Below, piece after piece: positions 34,438 to 45,173 of a DNA stretch of 64,000 nt. Numbering within the stretch: position 1 is the first letter of the stretch; every line of letters begins with the position of its first letter. The stretch is from Asterias rubens (lineage: Eukaryota; Echinodermata; Asteroidea; Forcipulatida; Asteriidae), in the NCBI RefSeq assembly GCF_902459465.1, contig NC_047063.1:21869055-21933054 (forward strand), in the 5' to 3' direction. The notes under the pieces were generated by a model. It was not told the origin of the DNA, did not search any database, and saw nothing but the letters and a program-made list of their open reading frames with translations. The position numbers were made by a program, and so were the translations under genes.

Positions 34438-34795
34438 AATCATCAAAATATTTATTAGCATAAAACCTTTCTTGGTGACGAGTAATGGGGAGAGGTTGAT
34501 GGTATAAAACATTGTGAGAAACGGCTCCCTCTGAAGTGCCATAGTTTTCGAGAAAGAAGTAATTTTCCACGAATTTGATTTCGGAACCTCAGATTTAGAA
34601 CTTGAGGTTTCGAAATCAACCATCTAAACGCACACAACTTCGTGTGACAAGGCTGTTTTCTTCTTTCATTATTATCTCGCAACTTTGATGAAAGATTGAG
34701 CTTAAATTTTCACAGGTTAATTATTGTATGCATATGTTGAGATACACCAACTGTGACGGCTAGTCTTTGACAACTACCAATAGTGTCCACTGCCT
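34438..34795. mobile_element. family-A TTAA element
   Basis: Nearly complete: starts within the left end (ATTTATTAGCATAAAACC), has the TCGAAATCA/central palindrome, and ends AATAGTGTCCACTGCCT before TTAA 34796-34799. Confidence 0.8.
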
Positions 34796-34799
34796 TTAA

Positions 34800-35176
34800 A
34801 GATGCTATGTCAGATTTTTGGCCGATTTGACCCCAAAAAAATTGATTTAAAATTCAATAGGTATTTTGATGGGGTCGAGAAAGTTACAAGCTTTTATTTG
34901 AGCCATTGCTCGAAAAAGTCCGCCAATTATTAATAGCAGTGAAATAAAGTGCTCAAAATTAGTTTTTGTCGTTTTTGTCAGGATCCCGACAATATATCAC
35001 GTGACCAATTCTTATGTGTTTTATAAGAAACGTTTTAAATTTTTGTCACGGTTCCTGACCATTAAAAGTAAAAGTTAAACTTAAGTTTCGATAGAGCGGG
35101 TGATACTCTTTGAAATACCATTCACTCAAAAAATCTATTTTTTAATGTTTGGGGCCAAAAATCTGAAATAGCATCT
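34800..35176. mobile_element. family-I TTAA element
   Basis: 377 bp between TTAA 34796-34799 (shared with the previous element) and TTAA 35177-35180. Ends AGATGCTATGTCAGATTTTT and AAAAATCTGAAATAGCATCT are inverted. Only copy in the window. Confidence 0.85.
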
Positions 35177-35313
35177 TTAATCATGGAGGTTTCCCTCCAT
35201 GGCTTAATTGAGGATGTTCTCACCCTATAGATCTATCGTTGCCAGAGACTTTCATGCCATTATTTGTTACATTTATTTTTAGACGCTTTGGTTTAGCCAT
35301 GTTGCCTACACAC

Positions 35314-35465
35314 TAGACCTTATCGCAGATACCAATGCGCAAGCGCAGACTGTTGAATGAGGTGCATTGTGGGATAGATATGGATCAAATTTGGATACCA
35401 GCTAGACCACAATGCACCTAATTCCAAGCTTTACGCGCGCGCCCCAGTATTTGCGAAAAGGTCTA
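35314..35465. mobile_element. small TA-flanked MITE
   Basis: TAGACCTTATCGCAGATACC to GTATTTGCGAAAAGGTCTA: inverted ends with TA outermost, as in Tc1/mariner-type elements, though the superfamily is inference. Sister copy at 19589-19734. Confidence 0.7.
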
Positions 35466-36383
35466 TAACAAAATGCAACTTTCAGAACTAGAATCGCGCC
35501 CTCATCGACTGTTTTACGAGCCTCGAAGAATGACGTCAGACGTTCAGGCTAGTGGAGTGTATAATTACGGGGGTCATCCAAAGCCTCACTTAAGCCTGTC
35601 CTAAAAGAAGTGTCCCTACACCCGCGCACTTAATTTGTAAATTTATTCCATAAAATGTAGAGAAGTTATTAATAAAAGTGACATTTTAGATGTCTGGTTT
35701 GTAAAGAAATTTGATGCTTTTGTTTGCTTTATTTTCCCATCTTATTTTCATAATAATTACTTCTTGTTTATGATCATAATACTTTTTAGCCTACATGGCT
35801 AGGCCAGCCAACATCACCAAAGACACAAATCTTAATCAAAACGAGACCCAACAACTCATGAGGGATTAAAGCAACCTGGCACCATTTCATCAAAGCTGCT
35901 TCTACCATTCCGTCCAAGGACGAAGGTTGATGATGAGGCCCGCCAACATGTTAATATTTAATTTAATTTAATTTTTGTTTTTTGTGAGACCGATTTGCAA
36001 ATCTAGAAGGTTTTGTATTTTATGTGGTTTTTAATTACATTTTCATTTGAATGGAACATCAACACTTGACTACAAAAAAATGTGCAGCAATGTATGCCCT
36101 TTAAAAAAAAATGAACAAAACACTTGGACGCCAACCGCAGAAAAAAAAATGAAAGTAATTTTTTTTTAGTTATGCAGTCCGCTACAGGGCATCTTCGGTA
36201 CAAACATTATTATGACCGTTTTGCATTTTTAATAAAAGCAACTATTTTGTTCATTTTGTTGTTCAGTTTGTAAAATTCAAGATGTTTTTCAACAATTTGA
36301 AGATTTGGGTCACAAGAAAATGTGGTCAAACGATCTCATAAATGTTTTTGTGATAGTGTTTCTTTTATATTGAGTGTACCGTT
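35466..36383. other. upstream flank of the RSBN1-like gene
   Basis: No further gene. Presumably contains the RSBN1 promoter; the region is AT-rich and I see no TATA box that decides a start. Confidence 0.4.
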
Positions 36384-36446
36384 TTGGACACCGTAATTAT
36401 TAAATCCTTTGAAAACAAACATCCGGGTAATTTTCATACATGCAAT

Positions 36447-36840
36447 ATGGCCGCCTTAGTGGCTGACGATTCACAAACAACGCACGTTGTCGACGACAAA
36501 AACGACTCCGAAAACAACATTTTTGCGAAATTTCAAAACGAGGTAAGCACAGCCCAAGATTCGACGGTAGAATTATCACCCACGAGTCCAGAAATCGGGA
36601 AGAGAAGACGGGTACAACATGATTATCGACGGCTTTCGAGTTCTGGATATTTAGAGGAGGTTTACAGCGACTACAGACAGCGTTATTCAAGCACGAGCGA
36701 GTCCGAAGTTTCCACCACACCATGTGCCGTGAAAATCGTCCGAACACGGTCGTATTCTCCGGGTCGTGCATCAGATGAAAGTCCAGCAGTAATGAACGGC
36801 AATTCACCTACATCTTTACCGGTGTTTACCCCAGCTGCAG
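36447..36840 (+). CDS. RSBN1: RSBN1-like exon 1
   Basis: Encodes the disordered Ser-rich N-terminus: basic GKRRR (nuclear signal-like) and SYSPGRASDESP. The ATG at 36447 (AATATGGCCGCC, YY1-like start context) is preferred; an in-frame ATG at 36384 would add 21 residues. Ends GCTGCAG/gtaaca after one base of a codon. Confidence 0.85.
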
Positions 36841-37268
36841 GTAACAACAATTGTGCAACATTTTGTATGATTTTTAAATAAAAGTTAAACTGTCAGTGTT
36901 GAATTGAATGTTAATGTTGATCACTGTCAAAATTAATTTGCCACCTGGCCCATTTTTACTTAACATTTAAATGTCGCATCCCCAATCAACTGTCACCTTT
37001 ACACTTGTTAATGCTAAAGGTTCATATTAATTAAAATCATAATAATGGTTTGGTCGATAAATATAAAATCTAACTGGGTGTATAATTTTATAAAAGGAAA
37101 ATTTTCCATATAGCGCCACCACTTTTTCATTTGATATGAAATAATATACTTTAGATTGTAGGCCTATCTACCTGATTCCCGAATGAGAGATCCCTTTTTG
37201 TAAAAATGAGGGAAAAAGTGGTGGCGCCTTACGAAAAGTTATCCGAATACAATACTATTACTAACTTT

Positions 37269-37989
37269 GGGTCGCACTAAATACTGACAACTCACGACCC
37301 CTCATGACAACTCACAACAACAATTTTTAAATGCACTTTATTAACAGAACATTTGAACATAAAAGTCAACGGTAAAATGTATGCACAAGAGTCATATGCA
37401 TCCAAGTCATTTTCAAACTGTTGAAAAAATTGTATTTTTAATTGTAAAAAAGGTGTTTTTTTTACCCGAATTTAGTAACGAACGGTAATATCCGCCATGT
37501 TGTCTTTTGATGCACTTGGACGATTCAGTATTATACTGCAGGGGTGATACAATATGCAAGATGATTATTTACCTTTTTTTAAATGTATTTCATGGCGTTT
37601 AAAACTATATTATATTTAAGTTTCCCTTTTAAACTTTAAATTCCAGAGTGGTGGCTTAGTTACTAACAAGAAAGAAAACATCAACTAAAACCAAAACGAA
37701 AAATAAAACTCAGCCCTCAGAAATTACCTTGCCCCCTGCGGTGTAATAGAATCGTCCAAGTACGTCGGAAGACAACATGGCGAATATTTCCGTTCATTAC
37801 TAAATTCGGGGTAAAAACACCTTTTTTACAGTTAAAAATACAAATTTTTCAACAGTTTGAAAGTGGTTTAGATGCATGTGACTCTTGTGCACATATTTAA
37901 CGGTTGAATTTCGTCAAATGTTCTGTTAAAGTGCGTTTTAAAAATTGTTGTCGTGAGGGGTCGTGAGTTGTCGGTATTTAGTGCGACCG
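37269..37989. mobile_element. hAT-like foldback element in RSBN1 intron 1
   Basis: 721 bp flanked by perfect 8-bp direct repeats CTAACTTT (37261-37268 and 37990-37997). Arms 37269-37544 and 37732-37989 are about 85% inverted copies, beginning GGTCGCACTAAATAC at both ends. The 8-bp target duplication fits hAT, although the usual CAG-type terminus is not evident. No transposase. Confidence 0.9.
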
Positions 37990-38331
37990 CTAACTTTTGG
38001 TAATTAAAATGTATGATTTTCTTTTTAGTTTATCGTTTATTTAGCTTTCTGGTTAAAAGTACTAAATAGATGTATTGTATGTATTGTTTTTCTGAATATT
38101 ATATGTTTAAGCCCTTTGCTGGGAAACTTATACTCTGTTCCAACTCGAACTGACATTCAAGGTAAAATCATTTTAAATACGTATAGAGTTCTGTATATAC
38201 ATAATTTGGGGCAAACAATCAACCTATTTCACTTCTCTAAACAAAGTGAATTAGGTTGCTAATTATATTGCCAAAAATTACTGTGTAAACCTTAAAATTA
38301 CATTTTGACACAGTTTATTTCTCTTATTGGA

Positions 38332-38727
38332 AGTGTCGTGGCCGAGCGGTTAAGAGCACCGAATTCAAACTCTGGTGTTTCTGATCAGCAGAGTGTGGGT
38401 TCGAATCCCCATCCGTGACACTGTGTCCTTGAGCAAGACACTTAACCATTGCTTCGTCCTTCGGATGGGACGTAAAGCCGTTGGTCCCATGTGTTGTGTT
38501 GCATGTAAAAGAAGCCATTGCACTTATCGAAAAGAGAAGGGGTTTGCCCCGGTGTTTACTGGTTGTGGCTGCTTAATGCGCCGTAGCACCTTGTAAACAC
38601 TTATAAGGTGCTAAATAATTGGGTCTCAGAATTCATCACTGCAATAACCTATCTTTCTGAAAGTTTGTATATACTCAGCGCCTTGAGTACCTTGTTTGGT
38701 AGATACGTGCCCTATATAAGACTTCGA

Positions 38728-38761
<34 letters not shown>

Positions 38762-38763
38762 TT
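38332..38763 (+). mobile_element. tRNA-Leu-derived SINE, apparently full length
   Basis: The head 38332-38422 folds as a class II tRNA: acceptor AGTGTC/GACACT, A box TGGCCGAGCGG, anticodon loop with CAA (Leu), long variable arm (CTCTGGTG..CAGAGT), B box GGTTCGAATCC. A unique body and a (TTA)n tail (38729-38763) follow. Pol III-driven in principle. Relatives at 17645-17985 (minus) and 58914-59035. Confidence 0.85.
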
Positions 38764-38797
38764 ATATTACTACGAATGTTTCTTTTACTTGTGTCAG

Positions 38798-39689
38798 GTG
38801 ATGGTAAACAAAGTAACAACATGTGCCTGTCGCCTCGGATTGTGAAAAATGACGGCTGTCCGAAATTAAAATTACATATAAAGAAAGAAGACTATGAGAG
38901 AAAGCCTAAGAAGCATAAAAGGCATCACCACCACCATCATCACCACCACCACCATCGAGAACGGTTGAGCTACGTTCCTGTGCCCGATGTAGATACCCCA
39001 ATTACAACCCACAGACAAACGTCCTCAGAGTTACCAGACAGAGATCGCCTTCTAAAAAAGACTGATGCGCACACAAACGGTACCATCGATGGTGAGTTTG
39101 GAAGGTACATGCACATTGAACGCCAGCCGAACGGGGGCGCTTCGGTGTTACACGTTTACTCTGATGAAATCGAACACCTTCACTGTGATGAGATGGAACG
39201 ATTTGTTAAGGTGTATTTCGAGAACGTGTACGGAGAGAGCCAGCCTGGTGTAGCCAATCATGTCATGGGAATCGTCCATGGATCGGCAGCTTATCTCCCG
39301 GACCTTATTGACTACTTTTCAACACACCATCCCAACACCATCGTCAAGAGCCAATTGATGGGTAAGTCGGACATTCTCTCCACGACCATGCCGGAGTTCC
39401 GCAAAGAGATCCGACGGACATATCGCCACGGAACATACCGATCGGGGCCATTACTTCAGATGAGCCTGGTAGGGACGGTCAACGAGGAAGTTGGCGACTT
39501 CTTTGAGGATTTTGTGGACCTTCTTGAGCAGGATCCATTTTTGAAGTATGTGATGCCTTGGGGACCAGCGTCCGTGGTCAAGATGAACAAACGGACAGAG
39601 AGTAACGATGGGCCAATCTTATGGGTGCGACCTGGGGAGCAGATGGTACCAACTGCTGACATGCCAAAATCACCCATGAAAAAGCGAAG
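38798..39689 (+). CDS. RSBN1: RSBN1-like exon 2
   Basis: Acceptor TTGTGTCAG/, donor GCGAAG/gtgagg. Starts GDGKQSNNMCLSPR, then a basic stretch with 11 consecutive histidines (near 38928-38957), then the conserved core: HIERQPNGGASVLHVY, MERFVKVYFENVYGE, VMGIVHGSAAYLPDLIDYF, LMGKSDILSTTMPEFR and a terminal basic MKKRR. This is the family's most diagnostic block. The His run comes from a CAC/CAT repeat and may vary in length between alleles. Confidence 0.92.
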
Positions 39690-39719
39690 GTGAGGTTAAG
39701 TAGGATTTGAAACAATGCA

Positions 39720-39870
39720 TGGTGTAAGTATCTAAAAGAGGTTTGCAATAATACCATATGACAATCTCTTGTGAGTATTGTTTGTTCTGTAACGAATCGG
39801 TGATTAATGACTCAGCGTTTCGATCAGTATGCTCCGATGGTCTTCAGGAGAAGGTGAGCTTAATCAGATA
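39720..39870. mobile_element. fragment related to family H (Penelope-like 3' end?)
   Basis: The minus strand carries CTGAAGA, a hairpin with loop AGCATA, then CGAAACGCTGAGTC, the same layout as family H at 9.8, 27.8 and 59.8-60.2 kb. Similar motifs occur at Penelope-like element ends; assignment is tentative. Confidence 0.4.
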
Positions 39871-40351
39871 GCTTTTGTTTTACTTGTACATCAATACAGC
39901 CAGTCAGTATAGCTGAATGTACTCATTCTCCTATTGTATGAGGTGTTTGTGCGTTCAACCAGACTTTCTGCTGGTTCTCACCCACATACTTTGCTGATAG
40001 AACAATGTTCCACCACAACACCCTGTTTATTTCTCGTACTGCATCTCTTTGGAACTCTTTGCCTTATGTTGCTTCCTTCCATCCTACATTATCGATATGC
40101 TACATTGTACCTTCAGCTCCCCTGTGTTATTTTCATCTTGAATGTTTTCTTCGTGTAGGCCCTTATTTAGCAAGAGTTTCTTACATGTATTAGCCTTCTT
40201 CATGGAAACCTAACTTAAAAGGTTTTTTTTGTAAGAATATTTTCCCTTACAGCCTTGGTTAATTTACATGGGCCTGAATAGCAGGGAGATAAAACGGCTA
40301 CATATCTTTAATCCAATTGAATTTGTTTTTTGCTAAAGTCTTTTATCTTAA
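39871..40351. other. RSBN1 intron 2, no repeat recognised
   Basis: Intronic sequence. Two overlapping open frames (39934-40193) have no recognisable domain. Confidence 0.4.
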
Positions 40352-40717
40352 AGCCATTATACACTTTCGGAACAGAAAAAAAAAAAAAAGTTTACAGATT
40401 TACAAATAACTTACAGGGTTTACAGAAGGTAATGGTAAAAGACTTCTCTTGAAATATTATTTAATGAAATGCTTTACTTTTTGAGAAAACAATTATCAAT
40501 TCTCGACTACGAGAATTACGGATTTATAGTAAACACATGTCATGACACGGCGAAATGTGCGAAAACAAGGTAGGGTTTTCCCGTTATTTTCTCCCGACTC
40601 CGATGACCGATTGAGCCTAAATTTTCACAGGTTTGTTATTTTATATATATATATAAGTTGTGATACACGAAGTGTGGGCCTTTGGACAATACTGTTTACC
40701 AAAAGTGTCCAATGGCT
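40352..40717. mobile_element. family-C TTAA element, full length
   Basis: Between TTAA 40348-40351 and 40718-40721; ends AGCCATTATACACTTTCGG and CCAAAAGTGTCCAATGGCT; centre TTCTCGACTACGAGAA. Lies in RSBN1 intron 2. Confidence 0.85.
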
Positions 40718-40825
40718 TTAATATGCTTTATAGTTTTAGAAAAGTGAATAAATGGTTTAGAGGTTTCTAAGCTTTATTCATATTCTTTATTCACGATGCA
40801 GATTTAACTAGTTACACTACATTAT

Positions 40826-40950
40826 ATATCGTTGCGGTAGAATTGCATGGGTCATGGGTTCGAATCCCACCGGAGGAACATGCCTGTGATATTTTTTCAC
40901 AGGACTCGGGAAAGTACTGAGTATACAGTGCTAACACACAAACCAAAATA
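40826..40950 (+). repeat. tRNA-derived SINE fragment
   Basis: B box GGTTCGAATCCCACC followed by a CCTGTGATAT..ATATCACAGG-type hairpin and CTCGGGAAAGTACTGAG. The tRNA 5' half is degraded. Confidence 0.55.
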
Positions 40951-41153
40951 AATAGCTTTTAAGCTCCTGTACTTTTCATGATCACATTACACATAATCGT
41001 ATTGTATCGTATCATGGTCAGAGAACCAGACGCTGTAAAAGTTATATTTAGATTGAGTGTTAATGTGTTGATTTGGATCGCCAGCTTAAAGTAAGAACTG
41101 TAATGATTATCTTATGAAGAACACACCTAAAAATCTCCTTTTTGAAATTATAG

Positions 41154-41327
41154 AGCGGCAGTCAACGAGTTACGAAACTTGCAGTACCTACCCAGAGCGT
41201 CGGAACCACGTGAGATATTAGTTGAAGATAGAACGAGATGTCATGCCGATCACATCGGTCAAGGGTTCGAGCGAATGACCACAGCGGCTGTGGGCCTCCT
41301 GAAAGCAGTACATGCTGGTGATGAAGG
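41154..41327 (+). CDS. RSBN1: RSBN1-like exon 3 (HxD metal site)
   Basis: Acceptor AAATTATAG/, donor GAAGG/gtcagt (the only nearby donor that keeps the frame into exon 4). Encodes AAVNELRNLQYLPRASEPRE and the JmjC Fe(II) motif RCHADH (H459, D461; His codon 41242-41244), then GQGFERMTTAAVGLLKAVHA. Confidence 0.9.
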
Positions 41328-42860
41328 GTCAGTATTCAAATGTTGTTCTAAATTTGGGAATAGAGTTGAGAGGTTGGGGTTGTGGTTGAAAGGGAAATGA
41401 AGCACGCAGATCACAAACGGTTAAAGACTAGGTTATTCCCCTAGGCTACTAGCAGGGCTTGAATTTGAGGGGATTAAAATCACAAGATCAGAGAGCTTGT
41501 AGCTCAAAATGTGCACTGAATTGTCATACAATTTCACATAGCCTTTACCTTATTTTGGAAAGACTTCAACAAGGGAGAAAAGTCATATAAAGGGGGGGAA
41601 GAAATAGGCCACATTGTGTCCAAACCAGTTGATTGGTACTTCTAGTAATGCAATGAGTAAAACCTGAATTTGTAACATCTTGGATGTTTCGGTTGAAGAA
41701 TAAGGGTTGATGCCATCAAGCCATTTTTTAGGAATGTTCACTTACGTCAAGTTTCACCCCTGCAAAATAATACCTCAACACTGTCACTCAACAAACTGTT
41801 GTTTTTATGGTTTTTTTGTGGTACGTCGGGCCCCATGCAAAGCATTATCCTTGGTCCAACTAGGGGTAGGGTATGTATCACCTTCCTCCATGGTCAAACA
41901 CCAAGCTGTCTCAAACTACTAGATTCTGATCATGGTGGTATAAGGCCTGTGAAGTCTCCGCTTTAAAGCGGATTTCCGCTCTTTTTTATTTTCCCAGTCC
42001 GCATTTTTCGTGGGTTCCGCTTTTTTTTCCTCCTTGTTTTTCTTTTGAGCTCCGCTTTTTCCCGTTCCGTGTTTATCTTCTTTTTTTACATCCAAAATAG
42101 ATCGTCAAGCAGCACGTACCTGGAATCGGGAAGCACTTTAATTGCGCTTTGATTTGATTTTGACATAATGAGTCGGGGGCTAGACCCAGTAAAATGCTCC
42201 GTCTTGGTCTTTCATTTGAGTCGTTGTTAATTTTTCGTTCAGCGCGATGTCTATTTTACATGTACTTCAACGTCATTATTCAATTGCACCAACAGAGGGC
42301 GCTTTACTAAAAAGCCAACACCTTGAGACAAGATTAGGCACACATGGTTTCCCCCCCCCCCCATGCGACGTCCGTATGTACGTTGTGTGTACAGAGTAAT
42401 TTTTTTGCGACAAGTAATGCACAAAATAAAAATATGGCAGTCGACGACGAGGACTCATCGCGCTTGTGGATTTATTTCTAAAGGAATGCTACAAAAATAT
42501 ATTGAAAATGAGGATGCACAACACATTGTTACATGTAAGAATTGTGGCCTACTGTTTCTGTGAATGTGTTGTCTACGCTTCAGTTTTTAATTAAAGCCTT
42601 TTATTACGTTCGTAATTTTGGCCCAAAATCCGGACAACAATTTTCCGGGTTTTTTTTCATGACCCGCTCACAGGCCTGTGGTATGCCTTGCCCAAACACT
42701 AAGCACAATCGGTTTTCTAATCCTTCAATCAATACAACTCATTAGAACAATTAGATTAAATCTATGAGGATTGCTAGTGGCTTTTAGGATTTAAAACAAT
42801 ATATATTTAATGGATCTCTTTGTAAAATTACAATTCTTTTCATATATTTTTTTATTTCAG
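41328..42860. other. RSBN1 intron 3
   Basis: No gene. Contains a TCCGC-rich cluster (41955-42070) and a poly-C run near 42352. Several short chance frames. Confidence 0.5.
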
Positions 42861-42966
42861 TGGTCCCGACCGAGATGTGAAGGATGTTGTCGCTTTCTCA
42901 GCAGCCAACTTCTTTGACGTCGTTGAAGGCCTTCAACTGGACTTACATGAACCTCCTGTTTCTCAG
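42861..42966 (+). CDS. RSBN1: RSBN1-like exon 4
   Basis: Acceptor TTTATTTCAG/, donor TCTCAG/gttagt. Encodes [20 protein letters not shown] and the following [15 protein letters not shown], conserved in the family. Confidence 0.9.
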
Positions 42967-43584
42967 GTTAGTTTGATGTGAATAGCTGTGACCAAAATTT
43001 GGAGTTTCCAAATTGCAGTAATAGAAGTTTCTAAAACCAATGAGGTTGCAAATTGCTAGGTTTTTTCCCCCTGGTATAATTTTTCTATGGTTTTGCTTCC
43101 ACATCTTAAACAAAAGCTTCCTTTTTTGTCTCTTTGTCTTCTCTCCATTGGCTTCTTTGCTAGTACAGTGATTAAGTTTGCTTTTCTGAGAGTCCCTGAC
43201 TTCACAACCAGAAGAAATTAAATGATGTGAAATCTGTCATTCCGTATTGTTATTTTCATTCCAAAACCACATGTTTTTTTTTGAGACAAATACATCAAGC
43301 ATTCGATTACGCATGCGACTCGGGTGCAAGGGTAACCAGAGTTTAATTACAATTCAATCTAATGCTACATTACCAAGAGCGTGAGTGTTAAAGACAACTG
43401 TATATAAATAAATTAAAAAGAAAGTGAAGACTAGCTCTTGAAATACAGATTGGGGAATTGTGTCTCGCAGTTTCAAAAGATTCACTGGGAAGCAGTAGCA
43501 TCTGTTTGTCATTTCTTTAATTTATGTTTTATCATCAAAAAGTTTTGTAGCGATTTTCATTTAGAGTTTTGCTTGGTTTTGTAG

Positions 43585-43920
43585 TGTATTCAGTGGATAG
43601 AGGATGCCAAGCTGAATCAGCTAAGACGAGACGGCGTCCGCTACGCCCGCATCAAACTCCGCGACAACGACATCTACTTCATTCCCCGCAACGTGGTGCA
43701 TCAATTCAAGACGGTATCAGCCTGCGTCAGCATCGCCTGGCACATGAGACACAAGATGTACTATCCCAACTCCGAGCAAGACGAAGAGGAGGACGAGTCT
43801 CTGGAGAACAAAGAGAACAAAGAGAACAAAGAGGCGACGGAGCAGGAGGACAACAACGATGCGCAGCAGGCCGACAAAGTGACTGGAGTGGAGACTAAGA
43901 TGGAGACGGGGGAGTCGTAG
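43585..43920 (+). CDS. RSBN1: RSBN1-like exon 5 (terminal)
   Basis: Acceptor GGTTTTGTAG/ in phase 0, stop TAG 43918-43920. Encodes [20 protein letters not shown], then [17 protein letters not shown] with the distal metal-binding His (residue 561) and [13 protein letters not shown]. The tail is acidic and low in complexity with a repeated KEN unit (43807-43833). Confidence 0.92.
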   Translation, partial: CIQWIEDAKLNQLRRDGVRYARIKLRDNDIYFIPRNVVHQFKTVSACVSIAWHMRHKMYYPNSEQDEEEDESLENKENKENKEATEQEDNNDAQQADKVTGVETKMETGES

Positions 43921-44399
43921 TACACAGTCGGTGCGGTACAGTCAGGCTATGCACTTTCATCACACCATCTTTGTCTAGCTCCTCGTTTACGTAATGAAGA
44001 TTGCAGTCTTAACAAAAATGGGCCAGACAATTTTTTTCGGTCTGTTTTTTGTCTGAGAGGAAAGCAAATGGGCGCTCCGTACTCGCAACTCAGTGTACTA
44101 TTTCAGAGGACCCGATTTTCATAAGTTTTTGTATTTATTGTGAGGTTACAAGGGGATGGTGTTGTAAAGAGATGGTTGCATTCAAGAGTTGACAAGATTA
44201 TGAAAGATTTTGAAGGATCGGACAAAATTTCATTGAGAATAAAAGTTGGCTTTCCGCAGAAAAATCTTGTTAACCAGAAACAGTTTACAGTTCCAAATGC
44301 CATGCACTGGCTTGGTTCCAATGGTGCCCTGCTTTTTTCATTGAAAAGCAAAGGTTACCATGTTGCTTTACTTACTAATTTCATAAAACCTGTAAGCAC

Positions 44400-44541
44400 A
44401 AAAGCTTGCTAGTAGCACACACAAAAAAAGCTTGCCTAGTGAAAATATTGTACCAGCCAGATCACAGTTACCATTACTGTGACTGGCTTAGCAAATTTGC
44501 TGTGCAGAATTTTCTGCTTAACAGCTTTATGAAATAGGGCC
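44400..44541. mobile_element. family-F fragment
   Basis: Right half ending CTTTATGAAATAGGGCCCAA, with internal GACTGGCTTAGCAAATTTGC. Confidence 0.6.
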
Positions 44542-45107
44542 CAACAAATTTTTTGACAAAACCAATCCATACCTCACCATGCCAGAACAGTTGTATTTTG
44601 AGGCACACACATGCTGATGTAGAGAGTAAAGCCTTTGCCCAAAGTGCTTCAATGAGAGTGGTAAACTGGAGAAGCCAACAGCTGTTCTTAAGTGCATTGG
44701 AATTTGAGATAAGTTTCTTAACCTTAGGTATGTTTTGTTCCTGTGGCAATCTGGAGCACTAATGGACCATATATAAAAAACCATTGAAAAAGAAAACAGT
44801 TTGGCATGGGTTAGTTCAGTGTGTGCATACCATCTTGTGGCAAGGTGAAATGTGACCATATGGAAGGATTATCAAAGATTTTCTGCATAAGTATTGTAAT
44901 GAAATCAGACTTGGTCATGAAAACCAAAATTGGACTGTTTTGGTTGTAACCTTTAAACTCTCGTTGGTTGCAATTACCGAAATGCTGTTTGGCATAGTAT
45001 ATTGTAATAAATGGTAAAACACAAGCTGTGACCTCAAATCAATGGTGAACGCGCAAGATAGTAGCCCATTTGTCTTGCTAACCTGTGAACTACACTTACG
45101 GTGAGGC

Positions 45108-45173
45108 ATTTTTTTCTGCTACAGTTTGCACTAAAACTTGCTTACTGTTAAGCAGTGCTATGAAATTGGGTCC
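45108..45173. mobile_element. family-F fragment
   Basis: Right end only: TTAAGCAGTGCTATGAAATT followed by GGGTCC. Confidence 0.6.

Larger units (their letters stand above)
36384..43920 (+). other. RSBN1: gene locus: RSBN1/KDM9-type histone H4K20 demethylase
   Basis: Five coding exons with GT-AG junctions and compatible phases give 633 codons from the ATG at 36447 (654 if 36384 is used); vertebrate RSBN1/RSBN1L are about 800-850, mainly longer at the N-terminus. The family (RSBN1, worm DPY-21) consists of nuclear JmjC Fe(II)/2-oxoglutarate dioxygenases that convert H4K20me2 to me1. The metal ligands are visible: HAD at residues 459-461 (exon 3) and the distal His at 561 in [10 protein letters not shown] (exon 5). 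The first intron holds a 721-bp hAT-like foldback, and a SINE tail ends 35 bp before exon 2. Paralogues RSBN1 and RSBN1L cannot be separated from sequence alone; an invertebrate is expected to have one gene. Confidence 0.9.

Noticed and set aside
38332-38422. Complete tRNA-Leu(CAA)-like cloverleaf as a real tRNA gene
   Set aside because: It is followed directly by a SINE body and (TTA)n tail and has sister copies in the window; it is a SINE head.
38921-38957. Polyhistidine run as a cloning-tag or assembly artefact
   Set aside because: It is a CAC/CAT microsatellite inside a conserved exon, in frame with family-specific sequence on both sides; His-rich runs are common in this family.
44140-44412. 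90-codon plus-strand ORF just after RSBN1
   Set aside because: Lies in the probable 3' UTR, has no recognised domain, and its end runs into a family-F repeat.
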